A stretch of 64,000 bases of DNA from Marinifilum sp. D737 (GTDB lineage Bacteria; Bacteroidota; Bacteroidia; Bacteroidales; Marinifilaceae), in contig NZ_JANQCD010000023.1 in NCBI RefSeq assembly GCF_026672275.1, forward strand, positions 1 to 64,000, read 5' to 3'. Positions 14,471 to 23,490 of this stretch are shown here, one piece after another. The notes beneath the pieces are model-generated. The model ran no database searches. It had not been told where the DNA came from and saw nothing but the letters and a program-made list of their open reading frames with translations. Every line of letters starts with the position of its first letter. Within the stretch, counting starts at the first letter, position 1. The position numbers were made by a program, and so were the translations under genes.

Positions 14471-15457
14471 ATGCGAAATATATTACAACACTTATTCGAA
14501 CACAAAAGCCTGAAACAAGAGGAAGCCAAGGAGGTTCTGATTCAGATTACCAAAGGGGAATTCAATGAGTTTCAAATCACCTCTTTTCTAACGGTTTTCA
14601 TGATGCGTAGCATTACGGTTGAAGAGTTGACTGGTTTTCGTGAAGCATTATTGGAACTTGGAATTCCTGTTGATTTATCGGAATACAATGGAGTTGATTT
14701 GTGTGGAACAGGTGGCGATGGCAAAAATACCTTTAACATATCAACCATGGCATCATTTGTTGTAGCCGGAGCAGGCGAAATGGTTACCAAGCATGGTAAT
14801 TATGGTGTTTCTTCGCTAAGTGGTTCTTCAAATGTGATGGAGGAATTGGGTTACCAGTTTAAGAGCAATGTAGAAGATCTGAAAAGAGATTTGGATAAAG
14901 CTGGTATCTGCTTTTTGCATGCGCCATTATTCAATCCTGCCATGAAGAATATTGCTCCAATTCGTCGTAACTTGGGTGTGCGAACTTTCTTTAACATGCT
15001 GGGTCCCTTGGTGAATCCTTCGAGACCAAAGCATCAGATTGTTGGTGTGTTTGATTTGGAATTGGCACGTTTGTACCAGTATCTATTGCAACAGACCGAT
15101 TCAAAATACACCATTATTCATGGTGTTGACGGTTACGATGAGGTTTCATTAACCGATAAGGTAAAACTGATTGGAAATGGCATGGAAGAATTGTTGGAAC
15201 CTGAAGAATTGGGGTATAGAAAACTAGATCCAAGCGAATTGTATGGCGGAGAGAGTGTAGCGCAGGCAGCTAAGATATTTACTGATATCCTAAAAGGAGA
15301 GGGAACCGATGCACAAAATGCTGTGGTTACCCGAAATGCAGGATTGGCGATTCACTGTTTGCATCCTGAAATTAGCAGAGGAGATGCAATTGCAAGAGCG
15401 GTTGAGTCTTTAGAATCTGGAAAAGCATACGAGGTGTTGAAGAAATTAACGAAGTAG
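14471..15457 (+). CDS. trpD: Anthranilate phosphoribosyltransferase
   Basis: A 328-residue TrpD, which transfers phosphoribose from PRPP to anthranilate. The PRPP-binding glycine-rich loop DLCGTGGDGKNTFNIST and the KHGNYGVSSLSGSSNVMEELG segment are intact, as is FFNMLGPLVNPSRPKHQIVGV. Length is typical. It follows the palindromic spacer after trpG and is separated from trpC by 3 bases. Confidence 0.97.
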   Translation: MRNILQHLFEHKSLKQEEAKEVLIQITKGEFNEFQITSFLTVFMMRSITVEELTGFREALLELGIPVDLSEYNGVDLCGTGGDGKNTFNISTMASFVVAGAGEMVTKHGNYGVSSLSGSSNVMEELGYQFKSNVEDLKRDLDKAGICFLHAPLFNPAMKNIAPIRRNLGVRTFFNMLGPLVNPSRPKHQIVGVFDLELARLYQYLLQQTDSKYTIIHGVDGYDEVSLTDKVKLIGNGMEELLEPEELGYRKLDPSELYGGESVAQAAKIFTDILKGEGTDAQNAVVTRNAGLAIHCLHPEISRGDAIARAVESLESGKAYEVLKKLTK

Positions 15458-15460
15458 AAG

Positions 15461-16255
15461 ATGAGTGCAAAAGCAAATATATTAGATCGAATTGTTCAGA
15501 AAAAAATGTCTGAAGTTGCTGTGCAAAAAATGAAGCAGCCTATTTACCAGGTAATGAGTGAGGAGAATTTCAAGAGAAAGTGCTATTCGGCAAAAGAGTC
15601 GATAACGAAAGCAGGAGCCTCTGGTGTAATTGCTGAATTCAAGCGTCAATCTCCTTCAAAGGGTGTAATCAATGGAAGTGCAACTCCAAATGAGGTGGTA
15701 GGAAAATACCAGCAAGCCGGTGCTTCTATGGTTTCGGTCTTAACAGATGGGAGTTTCTTTGGTGCAAAAGCAGAGGATTTTGACACAGCCAGAAAAACTC
15801 TGCAAATTCCACTTCTTCGCAAAGAATTCATTGTCGATCCTTACCAGATTTACCAGTCGAAGGCAATGGGAGCTGATGTGATTCTTCTGATTGCAGCCAT
15901 TCTAACCCCACAACGAAGCAAAGATTTTGCATTCCTGGCAAAGGAATTGGGTATGGAAGTACTTCTTGAACTTCACGATGAATCGGAATTGGAACACGTA
16001 AACAAGTTTGTTGATTTGGTTGGTATCAACAACCGAAACCTAAAGACTTTCGCAGTAGATACCGATAAATCGATTCAACTGGCCAGCAAATTACCTGAAG
16101 ATATGATTCGCGTGGCGGAGAGTGGCTTAAGCAACCCGGGTATCGTGAAAGAAATGAGAGACAAAGGATTTCAGGCATTCCTGATGGGAGAGTATTTTAT
16201 GAAACAAAACTCTCCGGGTGACGCATGTGAGGAGTTCATAAAAGAAATCATGTAA
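15461..16255 (+). CDS. trpC: Indole-3-glycerol phosphate synthase
   Basis: A 264-residue TIM-barrel TrpC, which closes the indole ring. Catalytic landmarks are visible: VIAEFKRQSPSKG (the first catalytic Lys), LLRKEFIVDPYQIYQSKAMGADVILLIAA, LLELHDESEL, GINNRNLKTF and VAESGLSN. It stands alone, not fused to TrpF as in enteric bacteria; TrpF is instead fused to TrpB downstream. About 60 bases separate the two. Confidence 0.97.
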   Translation: MSAKANILDRIVQKKMSEVAVQKMKQPIYQVMSEENFKRKCYSAKESITKAGASGVIAEFKRQSPSKGVINGSATPNEVVGKYQQAGASMVSVLTDGSFFGAKAEDFDTARKTLQIPLLRKEFIVDPYQIYQSKAMGADVILLIAAILTPQRSKDFAFLAKELGMEVLLELHDESELEHVNKFVDLVGINNRNLKTFAVDTDKSIQLASKLPEDMIRVAESGLSNPGIVKEMRDKGFQAFLMGEYFMKQNSPGDACEEFIKEIM

Positions 16256-16314
16256 AAGTGTAGTACACGAAATAGCCTAAGTATTAATACAATTACCCTA
16301 AAAGAACCAAAATA

Positions 16315-18126
16315 ATGAAGATCAAGGTTTGTGGACTTAAATATAGCAAGAACATCAAGGAGTTGGTGCAATTGCCAATCGACTATGCAGGATTTATCTT
16401 CTATCCAAAATCACCAAGATATGTTGGTGAAGAATTTAATGCTGCAATTCCAGCCCTATTTCCCAAAAGCACTCGTAAAGTTGGGGTTTTTGTGAACGAA
16501 GAATTGAATGTTTTATTGGCAAAAGGAGAGAAATACAAGCTGGATGCCATACAGTTGCATGGTGGCGAATCAGCAGAATACTGCCAAAAAGTAAAAGAAG
16601 CAGGTTTTGAGGTGATTAAAGCCTTTCAGATGAATGATAATTTTCAATTTGAGAGCTTGAATGAATACGAAGATGTTTGTGATTTTTTTCTATTCGATAC
16701 CAAAACTGAAAACTATGGCGGTAGCGGCAGAAAATTCAACTGGGAAATATTGGAAAATTACAAAGGATCGATCCCATTTTTCCTGAGCGGTGGAATCGGA
16801 GCTCAAGATGCGGAGCAGATTAAACAATTGTCCCACGATAAGCTTTATGCTCTGGATCTGAATTCAGGATTTGAATTACAACCTGCCAAGAAAAATGCAG
16901 ATCAGTTGGAGATCTTCCTAAACAAATTAGAATTGAATACAATGAACAAAGATAAATATGCAGTTGACGAAAGAGGTTACTATGGAGAGTTCGGTGGAGC
17001 TTACATTCCTGAATTGCTTCGTAAAAATGTAGATGAACTGCAAGAGAATTACCTAAAGATATTGGCCTCGGAGCAATTCAAGAAAGATTATGCTCGTTTG
17101 TTGGATAACTATGTAGGTCGTCCTACACCGTTGACCAAAGCAGGAAATCTTTCAAAACGATATGGAACCAATATCTATCTGAAACGAGAGGATTTAACTC
17201 ACACGGGAGCGCATAAAATCAACAATACCATTGGGCAAATTCTATTGGCTAAATATATGGGCAAGAAGAGAATTATTGCCGAAACAGGAGCAGGTCAGCA
17301 TGGTGTGGCAACTGCTACAGTTTGTGCCTTGTTTGGTTTGGAGTGTATTGTTTACATGGGAGCTTTGGATGTAGAAAGGCAAGCACCGAATGTAGCTCGT
17401 ATGAAAATGTTGGGAGCGAAGGTAGTTCCTGCAATTTCGGGAAATCAAACCCTGAAAGATGCTACCAATGAAGCCATTCGTGATTGGATTGCAAATCCTG
17501 AGTCGTTCTACCTGATTGGATCAGTAGTTGGTCCACATCCTTATCCCGATTTGGTAACGCGCCTACAATCGATTATTTCAGAAGAAATTCGTGAGCAGTT
17601 GGAAAAGGAGACAGGAAATCCTAACCCGAACTATGTAATTGCATGTGTAGGAGGAGGAAGTAATGCAGCTGGTGCATTTTACCATTATCTGAACGAGAAA
17701 AATGTGAATCTGGTAGCAGTTGAAGCTTCTGGTTTAGGTGTTGAAAGTGGAGAAACTGCTGCAACCATTACCATTGGTGATATCGGTTTTATCCACGGAA
17801 GTAAAACCATGCTAATGCAGGATGATGACGGACAAATTACCGAACCGTATTCCATTTCGGCAGGATTGGATTACCCTGGAGTTGGGCCATTGCATGCTCA
17901 TTTGGCTGTTTCGGGAAGAGCGCAGTTCCTGTCGGCTACCGATGAGGAGGCGCTAAATGCCGCAAAAGTGCTGGCAGAATCAGAAGGCATTATTCCTGCA
18001 TTGGAATCGGCACATGCATTGGCTGTTCTGGAAAAAATGCAGTTCCAGAAAGATGATGTGGTAGTGTTGAATCTTTCGGGGCGTGGCGATAAGGATATGG
18101 AAACTTACATGAAGAAATTCAATTAA
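16315..18126 (+). CDS. trpF-trpB: TrpF-TrpB fusion: phosphoribosylanthranilate isomerase / tryptophan synthase beta
   Basis: One 603-residue frame. Residues 1-205 are phosphoribosylanthranilate isomerase ([10 protein letters not shown] with the catalytic Cys, [26 protein letters not shown]). From Met210 it is tryptophan synthase beta: [11 protein letters not shown], the PLP lysine Lys301 in [36 protein letters not shown] and SGRGDKD at the end. No stop codon separates the domains. Met210 (16942-16944) is exactly where a free TrpB would start, so an internal start could also give separate TrpB. The fused steps are not consecutive: TrpC acts between them. Confidence 0.95.
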   Translation: MKIKVCGLKYSKNIKELVQLPIDYAGFIFYPKSPRYVGEEFNAAIPALFPKSTRKVGVFVNEELNVLLAKGEKYKLDAIQLHGGESAEYCQKVKEAGFEVIKAFQMNDNFQFESLNEYEDVCDFFLFDTKTENYGGSGRKFNWEILENYKGSIPFFLSGGIGAQDAEQIKQLSHDKLYALDLNSGFELQPAKKNADQLEIFLNKLELNTMNKDKYAVDERGYYGEFGGAYIPELLRKNVDELQENYLKILASEQFKKDYARLLDNYVGRPTPLTKAGNLSKRYGTNIYLKREDLTHTGAHKINNTIGQILLAKYMGKKRIIAETGAGQHGVATATVCALFGLECIVYMGALDVERQAPNVARMKMLGAKVVPAISGNQTLKDATNEAIRDWIANPESFYLIGSVVGPHPYPDLVTRLQSIISEEIREQLEKETGNPNPNYVIACVGGGSNAAGAFYHYLNEKNVNLVAVEASGLGVESGETAATITIGDIGFIHGSKTMLMQDDDGQITEPYSISAGLDYPGVGPLHAHLAVSGRAQFLSATDEEALNAAKVLAESEGIIPALESAHALAVLEKMQFQKDDVVVLNLSGRGDKDMETYMKKFN

Positions 18127-18164
18127 TATTTGAATTTCGTACAGACGCACTATTATTTAAGTAC

Positions 18165-18184
18165 AGACGCACGGCCGTGCGTCT
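18165..18184. repeat. Perfect 20-bp palindrome between trpB and trpA
   Basis: The sequence agacgcacggccgtgcgtct is its own reverse complement. It lies in the 73-base gap between the trpF-trpB fusion and trpA, and a partial copy of its left end (gtacagacgcac) stands at 18139-18150. It looks like a REP-type dispersed palindrome; lacking a T-run, it should not terminate transcription fully. Confidence 0.85.
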
Positions 18185-18199
18185 CTAACCGATTTAACA

Positions 18200-18949
18200 A
18201 TGAACAGAATCGATCAATTATTTCAAAATAAACAAAAGGATATCTTATCCATCTATTTTCCTTCGGGATATCCTAAACTGGAAGATACGCTTCCTACCTT
18301 ACAACTATTGCAGGACAAAGGGATTGACCTGGTAGAAATTGGCATCCCTTTTTCTGATCCTTTGGCGGATGGACCAGTAATTCAAACCGCAGCCAAGCAA
18401 GCCTTAGACAATGGTATGACTTTACAGCTTTTGTTTGATCAGCTAAAAGATGCACGAAAAAGTATCACCATGCCTTTGATTTTAATGGGCTATTGGAATA
18501 CCGTTTACAAATTTGGCGTTGATGCTTTTCTTGCAGAATGTCAAAAGGTAGGAATTGATGGCGTAATCTTACCCGATTTGCCTTTGGAGGAGTACCAGGA
18601 AGAATACAAAGCAAAATTCGAGACAGCAGGAGTGCACAATGTCTTGTTGGTAACACCTCAGACTACCGATAAACGATTGGTGACAATTGAGAAAGCTGCT
18701 AGTGGATTTCTATATATGGTTTCTACAGCTTCCACAACAGGTGGGGCACTGCAAGCCAGCAAAGAGCGTGAGGATTACTTCAAGAAAATTGCAGCCCTTG
18801 ATATTCCATCTCTTATTGGTTTTGGAATACACGACAAAGCTAGTTTCCAGCATGCAGCCAGCTTTTCGAATGGAGCCATAATTGGAACTGCATTTATCAA
18901 GGCATTGGAAAAAGGAAATACTGTAGAATTTCTGGAATCCTTACAATAA
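18200..18949 (+). CDS. trpA: Tryptophan synthase alpha
   Basis: A 249-residue TIM barrel that cleaves indole-3-glycerol phosphate and channels indole to TrpB. The catalytic residues are Glu46 (LVEIGIPFSDP) and Asp57 (ADGP). The phosphate site is seen as FLYMVSTASTTGG and GFGIHDKAS. It is the last trp gene; an intrinsic terminator lies about 110 bases downstream. With trpE, G, D, C and F-B the operon covers the whole path from chorismate to tryptophan. Confidence 0.97.
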   Translation: MNRIDQLFQNKQKDILSIYFPSGYPKLEDTLPTLQLLQDKGIDLVEIGIPFSDPLADGPVIQTAAKQALDNGMTLQLLFDQLKDARKSITMPLILMGYWNTVYKFGVDAFLAECQKVGIDGVILPDLPLEEYQEEYKAKFETAGVHNVLLVTPQTTDKRLVTIEKAASGFLYMVSTASTTGGALQASKEREDYFKKIAALDIPSLIGFGIHDKASFQHAASFSNGAIIGTAFIKALEKGNTVEFLESLQ

Positions 18950-19004
18950 AGAATTATTCCTATCAGTTCTTTACAGGCTGAAGGCAAGTTTCAAAAAGCA
19001 TTTA

Positions 19005-19039
19005 AAATAAAGCCAAGGAGATCCCTTGACTCTAACTAT
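19005..19039. repeat. Dispersed hairpin-forming repeat, copy 1
   Basis: The stretch aaagccaaggagatccctt with flanks closely matches 27784-27820 (aaagccaaggtaatcccc and flanks); both carry an inverted core (ccaagg / cccttg or ccctgg) and continue as ctctaactat or ctctatctat. Copy 1 lies just after trpA, copy 2 after the DUF4382 gene. Confidence 0.55.
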
Positions 19040-19056
19040 CAACCATTTTATAAGAG

Positions 19057-19089
19057 TACCGCACGTGATTTTTTCGTGCGGTATTTCTT
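19057..19089 (+). terminator. Intrinsic terminator of the trp operon
   Basis: TACCGCACG (19057-19065) and CGTGCGGTA (19075-19083) make a 9-bp perfect stem with a T-rich loop, followed by tttcttt. It lies between trpA and the convergent DUF3124 gene. Confidence 0.8.
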
Positions 19090-19139
19090 TAGACTTATTT
19101 TCTTCGCATGGTAATATTCAAAGGGAATGTGATAGATTC

Positions 19140-19652
19140 CTATTCAAATACTTGTACTCCTCGGGTTGTGTAGGACAGACCTTGCTGACCAGAGGTGGAA
19201 ATCATTACAGCTTCAAATAAAGGAGGATTTTTATCATTGTTCATGGCCCAGTCAAAAATAAAATTTGCACCGGAACCTCCCTCAGTATCCTGCTCTTCAA
19301 TAATAATTTCCAAAGTTTCAAGTGGCTTTAAATAAATGGGCTTTTTAAGGTACTGCCTGATGTTCTCGCCAACAGTATTGTAATAATTCGCCTTAAGTAG
19401 AAAAACCGAATCACTTACAGATACATTGCGGATGCTTACCGTAGTGGTAAGATCAAATGTTCTGTGTTCGTGATGATGATAGATGTGAGAATAAACCGGA
19501 AGGTATGTTTTTCCATGAAAATACTTCTCAATACTATCGATCTTGATTTCTTTGCTTTCCCAATTTTCTTGTTTGATAGGATATTTATTTGAGTTGTCAC
19601 TACAAGCCATTACAATCAGGAGTAGAATCAGTATTTCAAATGTTTTTCTCAT
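19140..19652 (-). CDS. DUF3124 lipoprotein
   Basis: A 170-residue protein with a lipoprotein signal (ILLLIVMACSD, Cys17) and a DUF3124 domain. Conserved stretches are YLPVYSHIYHHHEHRTFDLTTT, VSIRNVSVSD, KANYYNTVGENIRQYLKKP, GGSGANFIFDWAM and EAVMIS. The family has no assigned function that I know of. It faces the trp operon convergently and stands alone on its strand. The histidine-rich YHHHEH segment could bind metal, but that is only a guess. Confidence 0.82.
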   Translation of the reverse strand: MRKTFEILILLLIVMACSDNSNKYPIKQENWESKEIKIDSIEKYFHGKTYLPVYSHIYHHHEHRTFDLTTTVSIRNVSVSDSVFLLKANYYNTVGENIRQYLKKPIYLKPLETLEIIIEEQDTEGGSGANFIFDWAMNNDKNPPLFEAVMISTSGQQGLSYTTRGVQVFE

Positions 19653-19848
19653 GTTCTCAATTATTTATTGACTGGTAAGTAATTCCAATTTTGAAGATAC
19701 TGATTTTTTTCAATCGCAATATTCTTACACAAAAGAAGTTTAAGGAAATATATACTATTGGATTCATTTTCCAATGTGGTTTTTCTCCATACTATCTGGC
19801 AAAAGATGTAACATATCTAGCATCTCCGAGATGCTGGACACGTAAATA

Positions 19849-20340
19849 TTAAAAATCCCACTCTTTCTGAATATAGCTTAGGCGAAGACGAAGCAACTCG
19901 TTGTTTTTGGCACCTTCATGCATCAATTTGTTGATGTGCTTTTTGTAGAAAAAAAAGCTGTATGCAAGTAAGCTAAGACCAATGGCAAAAACAATTCCCA
20001 TCGATTCCCAATCTTTTTCTGCCTGCGTTACATTCACAACGATTTCTATTGACATGAAAAGCAAAAACATTACCAACCAACTAAGCATCTTTCTAAAAAC
20101 CTCCTGTTGGCTTTTTTTGAACAATATTCCAGGGGTTTCGCCTTCTTTTAAATCAGTTTGCAATTCTTCAATGCATAGCTGTTTCTCCTCTTGAAGGATT
20201 TGTCTGTCGAAACCTCTTTCTTTTAAAAGTTTGCCTGCTATTATTTTCTTCTCGAAATTGTAGGCACCATCGTGTCTAAAATAAAAGAACAATTCATCTG
20301 TACTTTCTTGTTCCAGTGATTTTTTTAGTGTTGTGTTCAT
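19849..20340 (-). CDS. Hypothetical membrane protein with two transmembrane helices
   Basis: I choose the start MNTTLKKSLEQ at 20340 rather than the upstream in-frame ATG at 20376, giving 163 residues. This places the ATG at the same position as that of the next gene upstream within a shared 26-base block. The first 90 residues are soluble, and its segment YNFEKKIIAGKLLKERGFD resembles a short recurrent Bacteroidota motif. Two transmembrane helices follow (WLVMFLLFMSIEIVVNV and GIVFAIGLSLLAYSFFFY), then a charged tail. I do not recognise a family with a function. Confidence 0.65.
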   Translation of the reverse strand: MNTTLKKSLEQESTDELFFYFRHDGAYNFEKKIIAGKLLKERGFDRQILQEEKQLCIEELQTDLKEGETPGILFKKSQQEVFRKMLSWLVMFLLFMSIEIVVNVTQAEKDWESMGIVFAIGLSLLAYSFFFYKKHINKLMHEGAKNNELLRLRLSYIQKEWDF

Positions 20341-20356
20341 GTGATTGGCTTTGTAT
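20331..20356 (-). repeat. 26-bp start-region repeat, copy 1
   Basis: The plus-strand block ttgtgttcatgtgattggct followed by ttgtat is identical to 21680-21705. Each copy spans the start codon and upstream 16 bases of a minus-strand gene (MNTT... and MNTI...), so the two genes share their translation start region. Confidence 0.9.
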
Positions 20357-20441
20357 TGCTTTGGTCTGTCACACAAGAAGACTCGTATGACAGTTGTTGT
20401 CGTTAGTAAATATTATAGGATAGAATTAGTGTAGTATTTTA

Positions 20442-21689
20442 TCACATAAAATCAAAGTTGATAGGAATTGTATAACTTACTTTCTTTGGTATTTTATGTA
20501 ATAGGGCTGGTGTCCAGAGTGGAGAGGATAAAACAGCTTTCACAGCAGCTTGATCAATAAGAGGATGAACAGATTTTAGAATTTGAACATTTTCTACCAT
20601 GCCTTCTTTATTGATAACAAAGTTTACTAAAACCTTACCTTTAACTCCATTATTTAAACAGGTCATAGGATATCTTACTGTTTTGGTAATAAAATACTGA
20701 AAACCTCTTTGATCAAATTTGCCAAATTTAGGCATATCTTCAAGTTCAAATTGTTTTTCATTAAGGTTTTGTGTTAATGGCTCAAGAGGGTCGACCTTAC
20801 GTTTTTCAGATAAGATGTATACATTATAACGATATGGATTGCCATCAGGCGTATAGGATGTCCATTTATCAGTCATAAATCCAGATGTATAGTAACCAGT
20901 GAAAGCTTTGTTTCCATCTGGAAAGTATCCTGTAATTTCTCCATTTAAAAGTGAATCCTTAAAGTTTCTCTCTAAAATCACTTGTTCTTTATTGTTTATC
21001 CACTTGATGGTTTTTATACTTCCAGTTCCATTTTTCAAACTCCCTTTATAGTTGGAGAAGGATTCTAAACCTTTGGTTAAAACTAATGAAATTGGAGTGT
21101 CATTTAAGTATATCAACTTAGAAATAATCTGACCATCTTCGGTGTATTGAATGTTTTCTCCTTGGAGCAAGTTGTTTTTGTAATAAGCTATTTCTTTTAA
21201 TTTACCACTGGAATAGTATATTTTTTTTTCACCATTGCGTTTGCCATTGATATAGTTTACCTCGGATAGAATATTGCCATTTTCATGATAGCCTATTTGC
21301 TTGCCTTCCGGTTTGCCATTATGGTAGTTTAGAGTAGAAATAAGTTTATTGTTTTGATGGTATAACCACTCGCCGTTCTTTTTGTTATTTTTATAGTTTC
21401 CAGTAATCTTAAAAGAAGGGTTTGGTTTATATATCCATTCTCCTGCTTTTTTATTGTTCTGAAATAGCCCCTTTATTTGCACTTTTCTGTTGTGCTTAAA
21501 TACATAGGTTCCTTCTTTAATATTTAAACTATCGGATTTGATATTGTATATTTCAACTGTATTGGCTTTGCTGTTTACATTTATTACTTCTTGGCATTCG
21601 CTTTGTCCAAAAAGAACAAATTGTGTTGCAATACTGTAAATAGTGAATAATACAAATTTCAATTTTAGCTTTCCAATTATTGTGTTCAT
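20442..21689 (-). CDS. Exported YwqK-repeat protein with TonB C-terminal domain
   Basis: A 415-residue protein. A signal peptide (FVLFTIYSIATQFVLFGQS) is followed by several YwqK/MORN-like repeats over residues about 60-290, of the form G-x-W-x-Y-x-x-x-G-K, for example GEWLYHQNNKLISTLNYHNG and NGEKKIYYSSGKLKEIAYY. Residues about 325-415 are a TonB C-terminal domain (VKGKVLVNFVINKEGMVENV, SSPLWTPALLHKIPKKVSY). True TonB has an inner-membrane anchor and Pro-rich linker, absent here, so this is not an energy transducer; repeat proteins with this tail are common in Bacteroidota. Function unknown. Confidence 0.82.
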   Translation of the reverse strand: MNTIIGKLKLKFVLFTIYSIATQFVLFGQSECQEVINVNSKANTVEIYNIKSDSLNIKEGTYVFKHNRKVQIKGLFQNNKKAGEWIYKPNPSFKITGNYKNNKKNGEWLYHQNNKLISTLNYHNGKPEGKQIGYHENGNILSEVNYINGKRNGEKKIYYSSGKLKEIAYYKNNLLQGENIQYTEDGQIISKLIYLNDTPISLVLTKGLESFSNYKGSLKNGTGSIKTIKWINNKEQVILERNFKDSLLNGEITGYFPDGNKAFTGYYTSGFMTDKWTSYTPDGNPYRYNVYILSEKRKVDPLEPLTQNLNEKQFELEDMPKFGKFDQRGFQYFITKTVRYPMTCLNNGVKGKVLVNFVINKEGMVENVQILKSVHPLIDQAAVKAVLSSPLWTPALLHKIPKKVSYTIPINFDFM

Positions 21690-21705
21690 GTGATTGGCTT
21701 TGTAT
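21680..21705 (-). repeat. 26-bp start-region repeat, copy 2
   Basis: Identical to 20331-20356 and placed identically over the start codon of the YwqK/TonB-C gene. See copy 1. Confidence 0.9.
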
Positions 21706-21751
21706 GTTTATGATTTCCCAAAGCAGAGAAATAGTGCGTTAGTGGGGAAGT

Positions 21752-22441
21752 TTATTTTTCGACTATTATTTTATACTGTTTTGATACTATCTGCTTGAGC
21801 GTATATGTGGGTTCAATGATTTCATTCCCTTTTTTGTCTACAAATCCATAAGTACCAACGATAGATTTGACCAATGCCAATCCTTCTTCAATTTCATTAA
21901 ATCTTCCAATTTTTGAATAATTCGCAGGAATTACTTCATTGCCACTTTTGTCAACATATCCATAAGTACCAACAATCGATTTTACCAATGCCAATCCTCT
22001 TTCAATTTCATTGAATTTTCCAATTTTAGAGTATTCTGCAGGGATCACTTCATCGCCATTTTTATCAATCAGTCCGTATGTGCCAACGATAGATTTGACC
22101 AATGCCAATCCTTCTCCAAGTTCATTAAATGTCCCAATTTTTGAATATTTTGCCGGGATTATTTCTGTACCACTTTTATTTATCATTCCATATTCACCGG
22201 TAATCGATTTTACCAATGCTAAATTTCCATTATCTCTGGTGAATTTTTCTATTTTCTTGTAGACTGCAGGAACAACTGTTTTTCCACTTCCGTCTATCAT
22301 TCCATACTCACCAGTAATCGATTTTACTTTAGCCCAATTCTCCTGGTATTCACCATACTCATATGTTTTTTTGTAGTCTGCCTGAGAATAAACTGCAATT
22401 GAGCTTAATACCAATAATATAAGATTCAATAATGTTTTCAT
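21752..22441 (-). CDS. WG-repeat exported protein
   Basis: A 229-residue protein with a signal peptide (LLNLILLVLSSIAVYSQ) and five near-identical WG-type repeats of about 38 residues. The core of each repeat is LALVKSIVGTYGxVDKxGNE followed by VIPAxYSKIGxFNE. The last three repeats are almost identical, suggesting recent expansion. It overlaps the stop codon of the YciI-family gene (TAATG), implying coupled translation. WG repeats are widespread in Bacteroidota; the binding partner is unknown. Confidence 0.85.
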   Translation of the reverse strand: MKTLLNLILLVLSSIAVYSQADYKKTYEYGEYQENWAKVKSITGEYGMIDGSGKTVVPAVYKKIEKFTRDNGNLALVKSITGEYGMINKSGTEIIPAKYSKIGTFNELGEGLALVKSIVGTYGLIDKNGDEVIPAEYSKIGKFNEIERGLALVKSIVGTYGYVDKSGNEVIPANYSKIGRFNEIEEGLALVKSIVGTYGFVDKKGNEIIEPTYTLKQIVSKQYKIIVEK

Positions 22442-22734
22442 TACCTATTTTCAATTAAAAATTCCAATTCCTTACATGTTTTGCTCGGAACAAATTCAGT
22501 CAGCTCGTAATTCGCCAATTCGTTCTGTTTGAAAGGATCTTTTTCAATAATCGCTTCCAATTCCAATTTCGAAGCTACACTCGATAGAATGATTCCTCCG
22601 GTTCTTGGTATTTTTCGTCCCGATGCCAGGAAATTTCCCAATTCGTATTGCTCATTTAAAAACTCAATATGAGCATTCAAAAATTGGTCAATTTGATCCA
22701 ATTCGCTTTTGTATGTTAGATTTATGATGAACAT
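22441..22734 (-). CDS. YciI-family protein
   Basis: I take MFIINLTYKSELDQID as the start (22734), because the longer frame adds 18 Asn/Lys-rich residues unlike the family. The 97-residue product matches YciI: a dimeric alpha/beta ferredoxin-like protein with the segment AHIEFLNEQYELGNFLASGRKIPRTGGIIL, which holds the family's conserved His and the small-residue turn. Some YciI proteins are dehydrochlorinases or hydrolases; most are uncharacterised. It shares a TAATG overlap with the WG-repeat gene. Confidence 0.8.
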   Translation of the reverse strand: MFIINLTYKSELDQIDQFLNAHIEFLNEQYELGNFLASGRKIPRTGGIILSSVASKLELEAIIEKDPFKQNELANYELTEFVPSKTCKELEFLIENR

Positions 22735-23490
22735 TTTTCTGTATTGTAATTTGTTTTTTGATCTATTGTTATTTTTTAATTGTTTCATTAATATATTTTA
22801 CTGTTTCGTTTCCTACTAGATACTTATTTTTAACACTTTCATATGGCTTGTTTCTTCAATTAATAGTTAAGTTTTTTAAGTGTGCACAATACATTGCAAT
22901 ATAGTGTTTGGTGTATATTTATATTTACTATATATCGAATTTACACATCTTGATCTATCATTCCAAAGAAACCATTATTGTTTAGTCTCTTGGAGATGTA
23001 ATTTTGAATTCATATAAATTATGAAATATATTATTTAGGATGGATTTGAATTTGTGGATTGTAGCCGAATTAGTTTGCTGATTAGAATGTTTGTAATTGA
23101 CGTTTTTTTGTTTTCGGAGGATTTTTTATTGTAGTTTAATATTATGACTTTTTTGCAGAAATGGGGGGTCGGTAAAGATTTAGTTTTTTAAGTGCTTGAA
23201 AAATAAGAATAGAAAATTTATTGAGTAAAAAATAAACTTTGCATAAAAAATAAAAAAACAAAATCAGATTAAACAGTTATGAGTACTGGGATAAATGAAT
23301 TTATTAAACATAGAAAATTAGATTTTAGTAATAAATAATCAACAAAAAGCTTTTTTAGAAATAAATTTATTCATAGCTTAGTTATAGTTATCGTAAAATT
23401 GGGAATTGACTCATCTCAGTTGTTTAAATTTATTTTTTTTGAAGAAGGATTTGTGGAGAGAGATAATATTATTTTTTAAAATATATTATT
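22735..23490. other. AT-rich divergent spacer
   Basis: About 750 bases between the divergent YciI and helical-protein genes. It is very AT-rich, with a sequence close to but not matching the TAnnTTTG consensus near 23235. A 19-codon frame at 23280-23339 (MSTGINEFIKHRK...) is too short and unremarkable to call. I see no RNA gene or repeat. Confidence 0.5.

Noticed and set aside
20442-21689. TonB energy transducer or toxin-antitoxin component
   Set aside because: The protein has a cleavable signal peptide and no inner-membrane anchor or Pro-rich linker, and no toxin gene is adjacent; YwqK repeats alone do not show an antitoxin role.
23280-23339. 19-codon frame upstream of the helical-protein gene
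   Set aside because: No codon bias, terminator or repeat marks it as a leader peptide, and it is short enough to occur by chance in AT-rich DNA.
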